Source: Lactifluus volemus
Lineage: Eukaryota; Basidiomycota; Agaricomycetes; Russulales; Russulaceae
Length of the DNA stretch: 64,000 nt
Reading direction: 5' to 3'
Assembly: GCA_022376515.1 (NCBI GenBank)
Contig: WTXI01000005.1
Span: 1,364,001-1,428,000, forward strand
Positions 1 to 12,700 of this stretch are shown one piece after another. The notes under the pieces were generated by a model that saw nothing but the letters and a program-made list of their open reading frames with translations, was not told the DNA's origin and did no database searches. Position 1 is the stretch's first letter. Each line of letters starts with the position of its first letter. Both the position numbers and the translations under genes were made by a program.

Positions 1-1484
1 TGAGACGAAGCCTGGGTACCTGACCCTCCTGAATCTGAACCTGGGACGAGTACTTCCCCGCATGCCTTTTTGGTATTCTTTACCGAGGGTGGCGGGACCT
101 TGCGTATGGTCGATACTCCTGATCCGAAAACATCCGACGGAAGGGATGTCGCCTTAGTCGCCTTATTACTTGGCCGATTCGCTGTAGATAAGACCGAGGA
201 GTACGAAGACTTGAAGGAAGGAGGTGGCAGGCTCTGTCTCTGAGCCGGAGTGAGAGCTGTGACTGGTTCTGGCTGTTCTGGTACTGGCGTTGATGGTGGC
301 GAGATTAACAACTCCCCTGCAGGTTGTGGACTAGAAGGCCATTCAGATGGCGTCGTTTGCCTCTCCGATCGAGCGGGACTATCGACTTGCATGATGGCCG
401 GAGAGCTATCTAAATCGAGTGGGCCTTTTCCTATACATATCAGTCTCAGGACAGAAGAAGGCATAAGTGCCCATACCTAGCTTGGACTTCTCTTCATAGG
501 GGAGCGGTGGTCTTCATTTTGTTTCTTCGCTCCAGTAGCTTGACCAACGCTACCGTTTGCTGTTGGGCGTTTATAAAATCGTAAAGGCCGCTTTTCAATG
601 GCCTGAAGAATGAGGCTCAGTGAGGTGAGCGCCGACTGAAGAAAAGACAAACCTCTCGCCAATCGTCCTGTTTTGCGTGTGCCTTGCGCCCCGACTGCAA
701 GGCGTCGACCTCGAATTCGGTAACTTCAAGGTTGTGTTGCGTCGTGAAGTCCCCCCCGCGCTCCCGGGTAAGCCTCTCCTCTTTTCTCAGCTTCAAGACG
801 TTTCTGTGTAGCATTGATTCTGTATGGCCATGATAAATGCCTTAAACGTACCCATTACCGCCCCCGGCACGCAGGCCCTCCATCCACTCGTTTATATCCT
901 TATGGGTTTCTTCGAGGGTCCTAGGGGATCCAAACTCGGGCTCTCCTGCAGCTCCGACTATTTGAACATAGTCCACGTTAAGGGCAAGAGTTTCTTCTAC
1001 CGTCATTTTCCCGACGGTTCCGGTAGGTACCCGTTGAAATATGGGTTTGAAGGACTTGATTGTCACGATGGCATATCGCTGCTGTGTGAGTCTCTTTCCC
1101 TGGCTACCTGGCTGGCTTCAATGGGCCAAGTTAGTTCATGTAGACAATATATGATATATAGGAGCAGTACGAACTTTACTCTGTCGTATTCGGTGATTGC
1201 GGTTTGAGAGAAGCGGACAGGTATGTGTTGGTTCTTGTCAGAGACATGGGCCCAGACGCAGTCATCTTGATCAAATGTCCCAAAAGTGAGGAACTGGGAT
1301 AATCAAAGTTAGAACCAGCGAGGGCGGGAAACAACGAGCCGTACAGCTCGCGACTTGCCTTGATGAGTTGTACTTTCTTACCAGGTTTGAGGTGTATAGG
1401 AACACTTGAAATGTTTGAGCCATATGTCTCTGCGATGTTTATGAAATATTCGGCTATCCAAGGAGTATTCAGTGTCTCTGACAT
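1..1484 (-). CDS. Telomere shelterin TPP1/Est3-like OB-fold protein (C-terminus outside window)
   Basis: Start chosen at the ATG at 1484, where MSETLNTPWIAEYF begins. A PWI motif at the very start is a hallmark of the Est3/TPP1 OB fold. After about 60 residues comes DCVWAHVSDKNQHI followed by PVRFSQTAITEYDR, which has the Est3-type pattern of a strand, a short D-x-x-H-Q-I turn, F-S-Q and an aromatic-acidic-Arg end. The OB part is followed by segments near 1066-842 (VDYVQIVGAAGEPEF) and 814-617, then by a long Ser/Pro-rich tail that stays open to position 1. A Ser-rich linker is also typical of metazoan TPP1. Family role: tethers POT1 and recruits or stimulates telomerase at chromosome ends. 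The frame shifts by one base near 1295, and exon joints below about 1150 are not resolved. It diverges from the aminopeptidase with about 130 bp between starts. Assignment rests on motif resemblance only. Confidence 0.62.
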
Positions 1485-1612
1485 TGGCAGAGAGCCTTGA
1501 TTCGGTGAGTTGCTCAGTTTCGATCGAGGCAACGATCGTGTTCATCACGTGTTCGACGCGTCTCCATGAACCGAGACCTCGGCTAGCCTCCAAGTCCGTC
1601 TTGTTACCCACC

Positions 1613-3597
1613 ATGAACATACCCACCAAACCCTCATTGCCCTCGTTCTTCTTTCCACTGTGGTGTCGTCTTCTCCCGCGACTTTTCGCGTAGACAATGC
1701 TCCAGAGTATCCTCTTCTCCCTCAGTCCTTTGAGGCAAGCTTTGAGGGCTTCGATTGGGACCTCGAAGATATGCGGCTTATTCAGATGGCACCAGACGCT
1801 AAGCCCGTCTGGATGACAGAGCTGGAAAAGGTTTTTTCTACCTTTATCTATCTCGTATGAGCATTCTCTGAAGAATGTAGATCCAAGCCAAGGCCGCTGG
1901 ACAGAACTTTATGGACATGTATGCATACACGTGTCCTTGTTCCTTCTTTGGTAGCTGACCCTAACCTAGTACTGAAACCGAGGACCTCGGTTCCCTCGCT
2001 CCCGTGAAATTTACACAGCCTAGTATGCCTTACGTTAAATGACTTTTGCATACAAACAGCTGATTACATTCAGAGTTCCAGAAGCCCAGGGCCATCAACG
2101 CAGTTAAACGTGTTATCAAAGAACTTTCGACCGACGGGCCCAAAGAGAATCTTCAAACATTTACATCCTTCCGGACCCGTCGTAAGTCTCACTTGTCTTT
2201 GCTCGCGCAATTCACATCAATCAAGATTAGACTACCGTAGTCAGGTAAAATGACCATTCGTTTATTACATGCGGAAAGCTCATGTTGCCCAACTTTCCAC
2301 AGTGGGGTCGTGACAGTCAAAAGTGGTTGGCCGAAAGGATTTTTAATGTGCGAGTGATGTGCTACGCGGAAATGACTTCTGACTGATGTGTTTCGACAGA
2401 TCACCAGCGAGTTTGCTCCGAAAGGTCTCAGGGAGCACATTACTATATCCGAGTTCCCTCATTCGTGGGGTCAGAATACTATAGTCAGTGACGGCATGAA
2501 ATTTTTGAGCCGCAGCCTTTAAACACTCGTGCAGGTTGTACGTATCAATGGCTCTTTGCCATATGACGATGGTGTGGTAATTGTGGGCGCGCATCAGGAT
2601 CGTGAGTTTTGCAATATGCAAATTGTCCAGTGACGTTGACTCGCTTCAAAGGACTAATTTCCTGCCATTCTTACCCGCTCCTGGTGGGATCACTTGGTTT
2701 TACTTGACGATTTTTGTTTTTCAACTTTTACAGGTGCTGATGATGACGGCTCTGGCACTGTCACTATCCTTGAGGCTTACCGTGCACTCATCACGTTGGA
2801 TTTCCGCCCAAGGCACGCCGTCGAGTTTCAGTGGTATTCCGGAGAAGTAGGTTTCTTTATTTCTTCGCAGCTGTAGCTCAACTACAGTGGCCACCAAAGG
2901 AAGGGGGCTTGCTCGGCTCCCAGGAAGTCGCCAAGAACTACGAATCAAGGGGGGTCAACGTCCTTGCTATGAACCAGGTAAGCGGGTATGACCTGGCGTG
3001 TCTATCAATAAACAAACGTCGATTTGCAGTTCGATATGACGCTTGGGTGAAGGCCGGCACCAAAGAAGCATTTGGCATCGTTACTGACTTTGTGGACCCT
3101 GAGTATATTGACCCTGCCTTTCCACTGAAAGTACACGCCTGAGCTGGCTGATACAGGCTTACGGAAGCGAACAAGGAGCTTGTCAACACTTATCTTGACA
3201 TTCCCTACGTGGAGACCAGTGTGGCTACGCCTGTAGCGATCAGTGGGTGTCACCTGATTCCCTCGTTTCAATAACGTGAAGTTTGTTTTCTTGTAGCGCG
3301 TCCTGGAATAAGGCTGGATACCGCAGCTCCTTCACGATCGGTAGGACCGTAGCTTTCCCTTTTGAGCGCTATCTGATGAAATGCATACGTTAGAGAGCAC
3401 GTTTGAGGATTCGAACCCCAACATTCATTCTGGCAATGAGTATGTCATCCTGCCTTGAATTCTTCCTCTCTTACTCATCACAATGTTGCAGCCGTATTGA
3501 CATCTCCCCCGAGTTCAGCTTTACACATATGCTAGAGTTTTCCAAGTTTGCTGTGGCATTTGTGATCGAACTGGCTGGTTGGACGAAGAACGAGTAA
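1613..3597 (+). CDS. Secreted M28-family leucine aminopeptidase (zinc)
   Basis: Removes N-terminal residues from extracellular peptides using two zinc ions. A hydrophobic leader ([15 protein letters not shown]) at about 1636-1680 precedes a propeptide with [17 protein letters not shown]. The catalytic region then shows the M28 signature in order: IVGAHQD (2580s), PGADDDGSG (2685-2755, spliced), SGEEGGLLGS (general-base and metal Glu pair, spliced at 2847-2904), NQFDM and [13 protein letters not shown] (last metal His, spliced at 3249-3299). It ends in [24 protein letters not shown]. At least seven short introns interrupt it. The only nearby ATG (1613) is one base out of frame with the leader, so either one base is missing or a short upstream exon exists. 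All expected metal ligands are visible, so family assignment is firm while the exact start is not. Confidence 0.88.
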
Positions 3598-3879
3598 TTG
3601 ACACACTTGTACAATATGCATGAAAGGGCGCGATTTTATCATGTGCCCGATAGATGGTTCAAATATTAACAACAATGCTACCTACAAAAGAGGGTGACTT
3701 GGGGTGCGGAGTTTTGAGTTGGTTCTTGCAAACAAACCCTCAGGCGGCGTGGTGTTATCACTCCCCTGTCCACTTTCGTAACGGGGTCCTGAAAGTGCCC
3801 AGCTGTAAGCATGATTGATTTTGTAATTGATGTGTATGTTTACCCAAAGTTAAGGCCATTAGGCTATCAGACAACAGTT
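3598..3879. other. Convergent intergenic spacer
   Basis: The region between the convergent stops of the aminopeptidase and the cysteine synthase. I see no gene; it should hold the two 3' ends. Confidence 0.6.
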
Positions 3880-5277
3880 TTATTCCAAGACAGCGTATTT
3901 CCTCAGATGTTCCGGTATCGCATCCGTCAATCCCTTTGACTGCAACCACTTCTTGGAAAAGAGCCTGCTTTGGTACCGATACGCTCCATCGCAAAGTACG
4001 GTGGTGATCGTTTTACCTTTGACACAGATATGAGGTTGAATATATTTTGAACACACGATAAACGTACCTGGACCTAACTGTTGCGCGAGCTCATACGCAG
4101 CCACCACGTTGAGGGCGGAACTCGCACCGACGTACAAACCTTCCGAATCGAGGAGTTCATAGACCATCGCCATGGACTTTTCATCTGCGATGTGGAGTGC
4201 GCCATCGAGTTGGTTGACGAACGTGGCCAAGTTATTCGTCACCCGTCCTTGGCCAATCCCTATTTTTTAAACATCAAATACCATAAGAAAAAATATACAC
4301 AGAACGGAGACGACAGGAGAGTGAGAGAGAGAGAGAACCTCACCTTCTGTAATCGAGCTCCCGGTCCTCTCCATAAGCTGACCCCCACTGGTCACGTACT
4401 TGTGCAACACGCTTCCAGGCGGATCCGCCAACCACACCTGAACTCTCCCCGCACTAACCTCCTTCAAATATTTTCCCACACCCGCCAACGTTCCCCCAGT
4501 GCCCGTAGCAACCACAAAGGCATCGAGCGCGCCACTCGTCTGGGTCCAAATCTCCGGACCAGTCGTACGATAATGTACCTCCGCATTCGCCACATTATCA
4601 AACTGGTCCGTCCAGACCGCGCCGGCCGTCTGGAGCGCATAGTCCCGCGCCTGGTGGTTGTAGTTTTGTGGATTCTCGTACGGAACGGCGGGCACGGGAC
4701 GGACGTCGGCGCCGAGCATGCGCAACAGGTCGATCTTCTCTTGGCTCTGAGTGTCCGGCATGTAGATGACGCAGCGGTAGCCCTTAGCTCGACAGACGTG
4801 CGCGAGGCCGATACCCGTGTTGCCTGCGGTACCTTCGACGACCGTACCCCCTGGCTTGAGTCTATGATATAAACCGCCCAGCAGAGGAATAGAAAAAAAA
4901 AAGAATGATGATATAATTTTTCTCTCCGATCAGATAGAGCGTTGGATTGTGATAATTACCAGACGCACCGGCCATCAGCCTCTGCTGCCTCGATAACACC
5001 GAGCGCAGCTCGGTCCTTCACGCTCCCACCCGGGTTCTGGAATTCTGCTTTGCCATATATTTTCGAGCCTGTCTTCTCTGAAAGGCTTTTCAGGAAGATC
5101 TGAGCCCGCCTTTTTGTTCAGAAGCGATAATTCCCCTTGCTAGAACATAGGAGAGTAGCGGTGTCTCACAAGAGGAGTGTTTCCCACAGCGCCAGTGAAG
5201 CCGTTCACAGCGCGCGACATGAAGCTTCTGGAAAGCACAGAATTCAAAGCTGCCGTTCTTGCGAAAATCATGATCAT
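3880..5277 (-). CDS. Cysteine synthase, PLP fold-type II (fungal cysteine synthase 2 type)
   Basis: Makes cysteine from O-acetylserine and sulfide with pyridoxal phosphate. In order: a basic, possibly mitochondrial leader ([19 protein letters not shown], start 5271-5277), [11 protein letters not shown], the PLP-lysine region [13 protein letters not shown] (about 5030), [20 protein letters not shown] (4850-4780), the phosphate-binding loop [12 protein letters not shown] (about 4490), and the C-terminal [20 protein letters not shown] ending KYAVLE. The insert [12 protein letters not shown] after [18 protein letters not shown] is typical of the second fungal cysteine synthase group rather than the bacterial CysK type. 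Several introns, for example about 4020-4070 and 4255-4340. The second start at 5220 (MSRAVNG) is an alternative if the leader is not used. No catalytic residue is missing. Confidence 0.9.
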
Positions 5278-5710
5278 GATTACAACGTGTTGAAGAAAGA
5301 GGGGGGGGGAAAGAAGGAAAACAGCCTCACATGTATCTGGCCCGTGGCCGTCCGCTGTCAATGAGATGTCGATGGCGTGAGGATTCGCGATAACAACCAG
5401 ACATTCTTATGTAATTACGCTCTACCCACGAACCTGTTCCTGGCAGCCCGGGGACAGAAAACAGACAGAAATTGAAAAATAAGAAAGAAAAAAAAAGGAT
5501 TCCAAAATACGAAATAAGCGGGAGGTACTTGGGGAACACAGGAGGTGGCACGGACATGCATATATGTGAGAGTGTATGTATGATCGGGGTCATCATGCAG
5601 GGCATGGGACAGGCTGGGGTCAGCAGAACAATGTGGGGTATAGCAGCGAATTAGGAAGGGTTGGAGAGGAGATTGCAGACACATTAAGGCTCTGGAAAGA
5701 GAAAAAAAAG
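5278..5710. other. Intergenic spacer, partly low complexity
   Basis: Lies upstream of the cysteine synthase start and downstream of the Arf6 stop. It contains an A/G-rich stretch around 5470-5500 and C/T-rich minus-strand sequence of the sort seen in fungal promoters and 5' leaders. I see no gene. Confidence 0.5.
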
Positions 5711-6491
<781 letters not shown>

Positions 6492-6815
6492 CTTGAAAAG
6501 CGGACGATAACGAGAGAAGGTTAAGTTTCGACGGATATGTATAGTGGTGAATATAAACACACTGAAGGCCTTTGAGAGGTTTCACCCATAATATGATTGA
6601 AATAAGAGGGAGGATAATGAGCGACGAGGAAAGAGGAAAGATGAGTGTTGAGTGTGGCGGCTGTTGCACAAGAGCCCTTAACGGTTAACGTGGTCTGAGG
6701 GCTCAGAAGAGACCTTTTAGACAATCCAGGACCCCGGGCACCAACTTTTTTTTAATTTTAATTTTACATTTGGTAACATATCAAATCATCATTACTGTAT
6801 CCTCGGTAACCAATA

Positions 6816-9013
6816 CTACACAGGCGCCCCTGCACTCGTCGTGGCGTGACTCTGGCTGAATACCTTCAACCACCCATCGCCCATCTCGGACCTCAACGCC
6901 TCGACCCGCGCACGGAATGCGTCCGCCTCCTTAATCTCCTTCTCGATCCCTTCCTCCCCCTTTAGCGAAGGCGCCTCAAACTCAGATGCGGCCACACGTG
7001 CACGACGCGCAGCCGATCGCCGGGCCGACACCCTCACGCTCAACGTACCCTCATGCGACAAGCGCGAAAGCACTGGAGAAGGTGGCACGTCGTCGGACTC
7101 TGCTATCACGGGAGTGGGTGTATACTCTGTTTGCGAGCGTCGGTGTTTCGATGGTGGGATCGATCGATTCGCTGAATCTCGCGGAGTCGCACTACCCTCA
7201 GAAGGCAACGGTGCAGGCGCAGAGAGTGGCAACGTCGATTCTTCGCGCAGAGACTGCGACGGGTGCGCGGGAGCGCCAGAGGACCAACTTGTCTCTTTTG
7301 ATCCCGTCAGCGAGGCATTGGCGATATTTCCCCCCGACTCGGCGTCCAAATCCACGATGCGTTTCACCCGTTTTTTTCGGGGCTTTGCGGTGGCCGCGGC
7401 AAGAAGGGGCGATGGGTGGAGAGACGAGGCAGGGGAAAATGTGGGGCTACTCGAAGAGCTTGCGCCGCCCGATGCAGCCGGGGGACCAGGTACTGCTATT
7501 GGCACGACACCAACGGGAACTACCGGCGGGGAAGAGGCCTTCGACACTATCCGTGTAGAACTCATTTGGTCGGGTGGCGGTAAAGTCAGGTTCCTTTTCT
7601 CGTAGAACCCAGCCTGAGTGCCGTCCAAAAGGATCGCCCTCCCCTCCTTCCAGAAGAAATCAAAGCACTTGACACGATAATCGCTTTCGATTTCTGTGAA
7701 AGGGTTGCCTTCCACCCAGACCTCAGAAATGTTTGGTAACGAGGAGAGACGGCCAACTTCTCCCGATTCCTCCAACTGGTTATGTCGGACGTCTACACGT
7801 TCTAGGGCCGTGAGTCGCTCTAGACCACAGAGGGAGTCCAGGCGGTTCCGGGACAGGTTGAGTGCGAGGACTTGGCCCAGTTTCTTGTAAATGCCTAGGA
7901 CTGAGTCAATCATGTTATCCGAGAGGTTGAGCGAGACGAGGTTGTATAGGCATGATAAGCCCGGAGGTATGGAGACAAGCAGATTGGAGGACAGGTCGAG
8001 ATGAGTGAGGGAGGTGAGATGGATGAGGGATTCAGTTGGAATAAACGTTAGCGCGTTATCAGCCACGATAGATGTCTGAGGAAAGCCCACTTGGACGAAG
8101 GCAACTGGGGCGAGGCGGAGGATTCAGTAGGCGAAGGTGGTTGAGGTGGATCATCGCCTGTTGGTGCGGTTTCCTCGACATTCTCTGATATAAATTCGGG
8201 TAGACGCGTGCTATGGTGTGGCGATCGCCGCGAAAGACCAATCGTCCCCAGGGAAGAGGTAGCCTGCCGCCGAGAAGCATCGTCCGTCACTGCATTCATG
8301 AACAGATCGGAGATATCATCGAGCCCACTGCGTTTGACTGTGAGGCTGCATAAACTCTCTGAAAGCCTGTCCCAGCCAAGGAGCGTGCGCGGGTCAATGT
8401 CGATGCACTCCAGACTCTGCAGATTGCGAAATGAATCCAGTGGCAACGCGTTCTCATTTGGAGGATCATTCGCTATCTCTACGATCATTTTTGGGCCGGG
8501 GGAGCAGAGAGATAGTGCTGGAATCTTGGTGAGGCAGCTAAAGATGTACTTGAGCTCCTGATCCATGCTCGGCGGCTCCGGACGAGACCAGAGACCAAGT
8601 CCTAGGGAAAGGCGGGAAACACTCGACAGAGAGGTACGGATGGAAGAGAGAGAGATGTTATCCGACGTATCCTCTCCGTGAAATACGTCGATGTAGTTTA
8701 TGGGCCGTGACGGCTTGACCACTTTAACGTCGAGTGAACCAACATTATAGCCGGAGGCTTCAAGGCGGATGAGGATATAGAATAGATGGTGGGTATCGAT
8801 AATAAAAGTGAGGGGTTTAGGCCGGGTTGGTTGTTGGGTGTTATCCGTACTGAACCACTGGAGTGGGTTGAGAGTGAGACCAGTAGGAGCAGCCTGGGCA
8901 GGTTGACGAAGGCGTCGGGGTCTTTGGAAGGCAGCTTCAGCGAGGCGTGACTCATTTGTACGAATAAAAGCAGCGATTCTGCGCAAATAGTCGTCCCCGC
9001 GCTCGTTATCCAT
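6816..9013 (-). CDS. Leucine-rich-repeat protein, STK11IP/LIP1-like (one-base frame break)
   Basis: Two long reading frames (9013-8048 and 8090-6816) join within one repeat. The N-terminal half (from MDNERGDDYLRRIAAFI) has a conserved non-repeat domain with LLGWDRLSESLCSLTVKRSG. The LRRs follow: LRHLS/VADNALTFIP, LTHLDLSSNLLVSIP, LVSLNLSDNMID, VLALNLSRNRLDSL, LERVDVRHNQLE, ISEVWVEGNPF. A capping segment (VKCFDFFWKEGRAILLDG) and a basic, Ser/Pro-rich tail follow. Order and cap resemble the LKB1-interacting protein family, whose metazoan member binds the STK11 kinase; the function in fungi is not settled. At about 8070 one base is missing between LRHLS and VADN, exactly inside an LRR consensus. 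Apart from that break the gene has no visible intron. Confidence 0.72.
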
Positions 9014-9049
9014 CAGATGGTGACTTTACCCGGGTTGCAGTATGGACCG

Positions 9050-9080
9050 GGGGTGATGATGACGTGGCTTATGTCATCAG
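9050..9080. promoter_or_regulatory. Divergent promoter with CRE-like half sites
   Basis: The LRR gene (start 9013, minus) and RAD23-1 (start 9148, plus) are divergent with about 134 bp between them. In that space GATGACGTGG and ATGTCATC form a loose inverted pair (GATGAC...GTCATC), with a TGACGT half site at 9060-9065, a possible bZIP target. This is a pattern match only. Confidence 0.3.
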
Positions 9081-9147
9081 TTAGCCAAGTGGGGACGCGT
9101 CATTTCACTCGTCTTGCTCTCAGTTCAGTTCCGTATCATCAAGATCA

Positions 9148-10681
9148 ATGAAGATAACAGTAAAGACACTACAACAAAAAGTCTTTCACGTTAGTTGTAA
9201 CTATTTCTCTCTCTCTTCTTTACTAAGCCTCATTCTAGGTCGAGGCTGAACCAACTGACACAGTCTTGACGCTGAAGGAGAAGATCAGTACTGAACAGGG
9301 ACATCCCGTCGCAGCTCAGAAAATCATCTATTCTGGTATGCCAACTTGTTCATCATATAAAGTGCATTGTAGTTCTGAATGGGGCCTTCAAGGCAAAGTA
9401 TTATCAGACGATAAAACAGTCGAGTCATGTCAGATCAAGGAAAAGGACTTTTTGGTCCTAATGGTCTCCAAGGTATGGTTCCTCATCACCATAACTATCG
9501 GACACGAATCTATCTCAATCTCATTATCAGCCTAAATCCACTCCTGCTGCTTCGTCAAGCACAAACAATGCCTCTCCTGTCCCCACACCGCCGCTACCCA
9601 AACCTGTAGAGTCTACACCACCACCTCCTGCTTCTTCCTCTGCAGCTCCCGAGACAGCAGATGCAGCCTCCTCAGCGCCTCCTGCTTCCACTCCTGCACG
9701 TCCACCGGCTGAGGTGCCGTCGCCTGCCCTAGGGGATTCATTTTTGAGCGGTGATGCCCTACAGACCACCATTAATCATATGATGGAGATGGGCTTTCCC
9801 CGGGAACAGGTCATGCGCGCCTTGCGTGCTAGTTATAATAACCCTGACCGAGCTGTCGAATATCTTTTCAGCGTACGCATTCATTCCATGAAGATCAACC
9901 TGAGGCTGACTTGACCTCCTTCCACAACTAGGGCATCCCCGCTCACTTAGAAGCTGAACTTGCCGCACCTCCCTCCCGGCAGCCCGCTCAGCCGGTCAAT
10001 CCACCTGCATCTACTCCCGCTGCGACTCCTGCCGCCGTGCCCTCTCAACCGCCTGCCCCCCAGAATCCCCAGAACTTGTTTCAGGTTCGCCCTGTTCTCA
10101 ATATATCGTTATATCTTTTTACAAATCGCACTTTGATATTTTGATTTTGCATTCAGTTGGCCCAGCAACAACAACAGCATCAACAACCCGGATATGGTGC
10201 ATCTGGCCCGGGGGGCCTAGCTGGCGCAGGGATCGGCCCAAACCCGGGTGCTTTGCGTGGTGGTGACGCACGGGTTCAAGGGATCCGAGAGCTCCTTACC
10301 CACAATCCCGCGTTGATACAACCTATGATCCAGCAACTTACCGAAGAAAACCCTGAGCTCGCCCAACTGCTTGCCGACAACCCTGCGGGGCTTTTGAGTA
10401 TGCTCGGCCCCGGTGGTATGGAGGGTGGCGAGGGGGGTGATAGGATGCCTCAAGTCATAAATGTGACACCTGAAGAGAGCGCCGCAATTGAAAGGGCCCG
10501 TCTTTTTTTCTTCCTATTTGCTTGTAGTAACCTCTGACATCACATACAGCTGGAAGCTCTCGGCTTTCCGCGACGTGCCGTCATTGAGGCGTATTTTGCA
10601 TGTGGAAAGAACGAAGAGCTAGCGGCGAATTTTCTTTTTGACGGCGGGTTTGAGGACGACTCATCAGGTGGTCTGCCATAG
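9148..10681 (+). CDS. RAD23: RAD23-family UV excision repair / ubiquitin shuttle protein, copy 1
   Basis: Delivers ubiquitinated proteins to the proteasome and stabilises the XPC/Rad4 damage sensor. Domain order from the spliced reading: ubiquitin-like domain (about residues 1-73, [14 protein letters not shown] then [28 protein letters not shown]), Pro/Ala/Ser-rich linker, UBA1 (about 142-182, [20 protein letters not shown]), Gln/Pro/Gly linker, XPC-binding STI1-like domain (about 270-325, [19 protein letters not shown] and [12 protein letters not shown]) and UBA2 (about 338-380, [20 protein letters not shown]). About six introns of 50-70 nt. Length of about 390 residues is normal for fungi. 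Start is the only ATG giving a complete ubiquitin-like fold. A second copy follows in the same orientation. Confidence 0.95.
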
Positions 10682-11013
10682 TGGCGATGGTCAAGTAGTC
10701 TTCACTAGTGTATTTTTTTCCCTATCCGCGTGGAGCGTTGCACACGAAGTATGGATGTGGACTTTTGTGGCCTAGTAATGTTATGTTACGTCGTCTGCGA
10801 AGGAATAGCACTGCACTGCACTTGTCTGATATCTCTAATATGCTTACGTTGACTTTGACCGAAACATTCCTTGGGCTGGACCGAAGCGACTCGTGCTCAA
10901 CATGTGCCAACTGGGGAGTTAATCTCACGCCGGGATTCCTGTGCAATACCAATCAAGCAGAGTAGTAGGGTGAGCGTCGTCACACTCATTTTCCTCCTTT
11001 CTCAACGTCACCA

Positions 11014-12700
11014 ATGAGGATAGAAATCCGTCCGTTGCTGCGAGGGAAACCAGCCTTCACGGTCTCTCGTTTGAATCTCATATCCCTTCTGTCCGTTCAA
11101 ATCTGTTTTTTTTTACTGAAGGTCGACATCGATCCGTCGAAGACCATCTCCGACCTGAAACTGAGAATCAGCACTGAAGAAGGCTATCCGGTCGAAACCC
11201 AGAACATCGTCCTCTCAGGTACTATTCCCTCTCCCGCCACTCTGAATTCGTGCTGTAGTCATAAGCAAACCTTTCGTCATCAAGGCAGATCGTTGCAAGA
11301 TGACAAGACCATTGACACATATAACATCCAGCCGAAGAAATACTTGGTCCTTATCGTGCGTTTTGACATTACGTTGGATCTTGGAATTGACTCCCCTCAC
11401 TCGCCCGTAGCTCAAATCTGGCCCTACGGGTACTAGTAGCTCGACAAGCACCATCAAGAGCCCAGGTACAGTCCCCTCCAAGCCCGTCACACCGCCACCT
11501 GCAAGTACATCGAGGCCTGTGCCTGCGCCAGCGCCTCCTCCTGCACAGCCCGCCGTGCTAGGACAGAAACCCATCCTGGTTCCTACCCTCGACGGAACGG
11601 GCATATCCTCAAACATGCCAGTGGCGGCATCGCAGGCCACCATCGATATAATCATGGGCCTAGGCTTCCCACGGGATCAGGTCGAGCGCGCTCTACGCGC
11701 CAGCTTTGGAAACCCCGACCAAGCTGTCGAGTACTTGTTTGAAGTGCGAACTTCGCCCCTAGGATGGCGTGAGAGCTGACATGACGATGCTGTATTTAGG
11801 GTATCCCAGCTCACTTGGACAGCGGATCTACTCCCGCCGTTGCTGCCTCGCAGGCACCCAATTTCCTAGCAAACTTGATGTCTCGACCTACTTCTAATGC
11901 TGCTGCTGCCACTCAGAATTCGGGTCCCCCTCAGCTTCCGAATCCTCAGGACTTGCTGCAGGTGTGTACTTATAGCATCTACTTTAGAACGGCGCTAAAA
12001 ATTCTTCGTCGGCGGTCGACCATACCAGTTGATAACACAACAGCAACAGCAACAGCACCAACAGCCACAATCACTCCATGATTCAAGCTCTATGCCAATG
12101 CGCAGCATGGGTGGCGTGGGAGGAGGATTGAGCGGTTTAAGTGGCCTCGGCGGCTGGGTGGATCGGGCGCTCCGGCTGGATTGGGTGGCTTGGGGTCCAT
12201 TGGTGGTCCCGACGGTGACGATGGCAGTGCCGTGGAGATCGAACCCGCCCAAGTCGAGGAGATCCGGCGTCTGGTCGCATATAACCCCACCTTGATACGA
12301 CCTCTAGTCGCACAGATCAAGGAACAGGACCCCGACCTGGCTGCGGATCTTACTGAGGATCCAGAGACCGTTCTCCGCTTTTTCAGTCAAGGTACCGATG
12401 GTTATGACTCACCTGGGGATGACGACGCACCTATTCCTGCTGGTCCGACTGCTGGTCCTACTGCTCTGCAGCCTGCGAGCCTGGGTTCACGCTTAACACT
12501 TGCCGATGAGGCCTCGATAGATAAAGTACGTTTTTTTTTTTTGGATTTCCATTCTAACCGCAACGATATCTCCTAACATGTCCCGTCGCATGCAGTTGCA
12601 GGTGCTGGGCTACAAACGAGAGGATGTGTTGCAAGCATTCTTGTCGTGTGGCAAAAATGAACAAGCGGCGGCGAATTTCCTTGCTGACTTGGGTGGTTGA
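11014..12700 (+). CDS. RAD23-family protein, copy 2 (tandem paralogue, one frame break)
   Basis: Same domain order as copy 1. The ubiquitin-like domain is MRIEIRPLLRGKPAFT, then ISDLKLRISTEEGYPVE and RSLQDDKTIDTYNIQPKKYL. UBA1 is IIMGLGFPRDQVERALRASF, the XPC-binding domain VEEIRRLVAYNPTLIRPLV, and UBA2 is LQVLGYKREDVLQAFLSCGK ending FLADLGG. It starts 332 bp after the stop of copy 1, so the pair is a head-to-tail duplication. The ubiquitin-like domain is clearly diverged from copy 1, so the duplication is old. Around 12145-12155, in the Gly-rich linker, the frame moves by one base with no room for an intron. That is either an indel in the sequence or a mutation cutting off the XPC-binding domain and UBA2. 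Conservation of both downstream domains argues that the gene is live. Confidence 0.9.

Noticed and set aside
1378..1629. VGNKTDLEAS on the minus strand, resembling a GTPase NKxD motif
   Set aside because: It lies upstream of the best TPP1-like start, covers the aminopeptidase leader on the other strand, and no other GTPase motif is nearby.
4081..4872. 263-codon open frame on the plus strand
   Set aside because: It is the antisense shadow of the cysteine synthase exons; no motifs in its own frame.
6986..7605. Two long plus frames opposite the LRR gene
   Set aside because: They mirror the Ser/Pro/Arg-rich tail of the LRR protein on the other strand.
12029..12295. Possibility that an intron explains the RAD23 copy 2 frame change
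   Set aside because: No usable donor and acceptor between 12079 and 12150 keeps both the Gln-rich stretch and the Gly-rich linker; a one-base indel is simpler.
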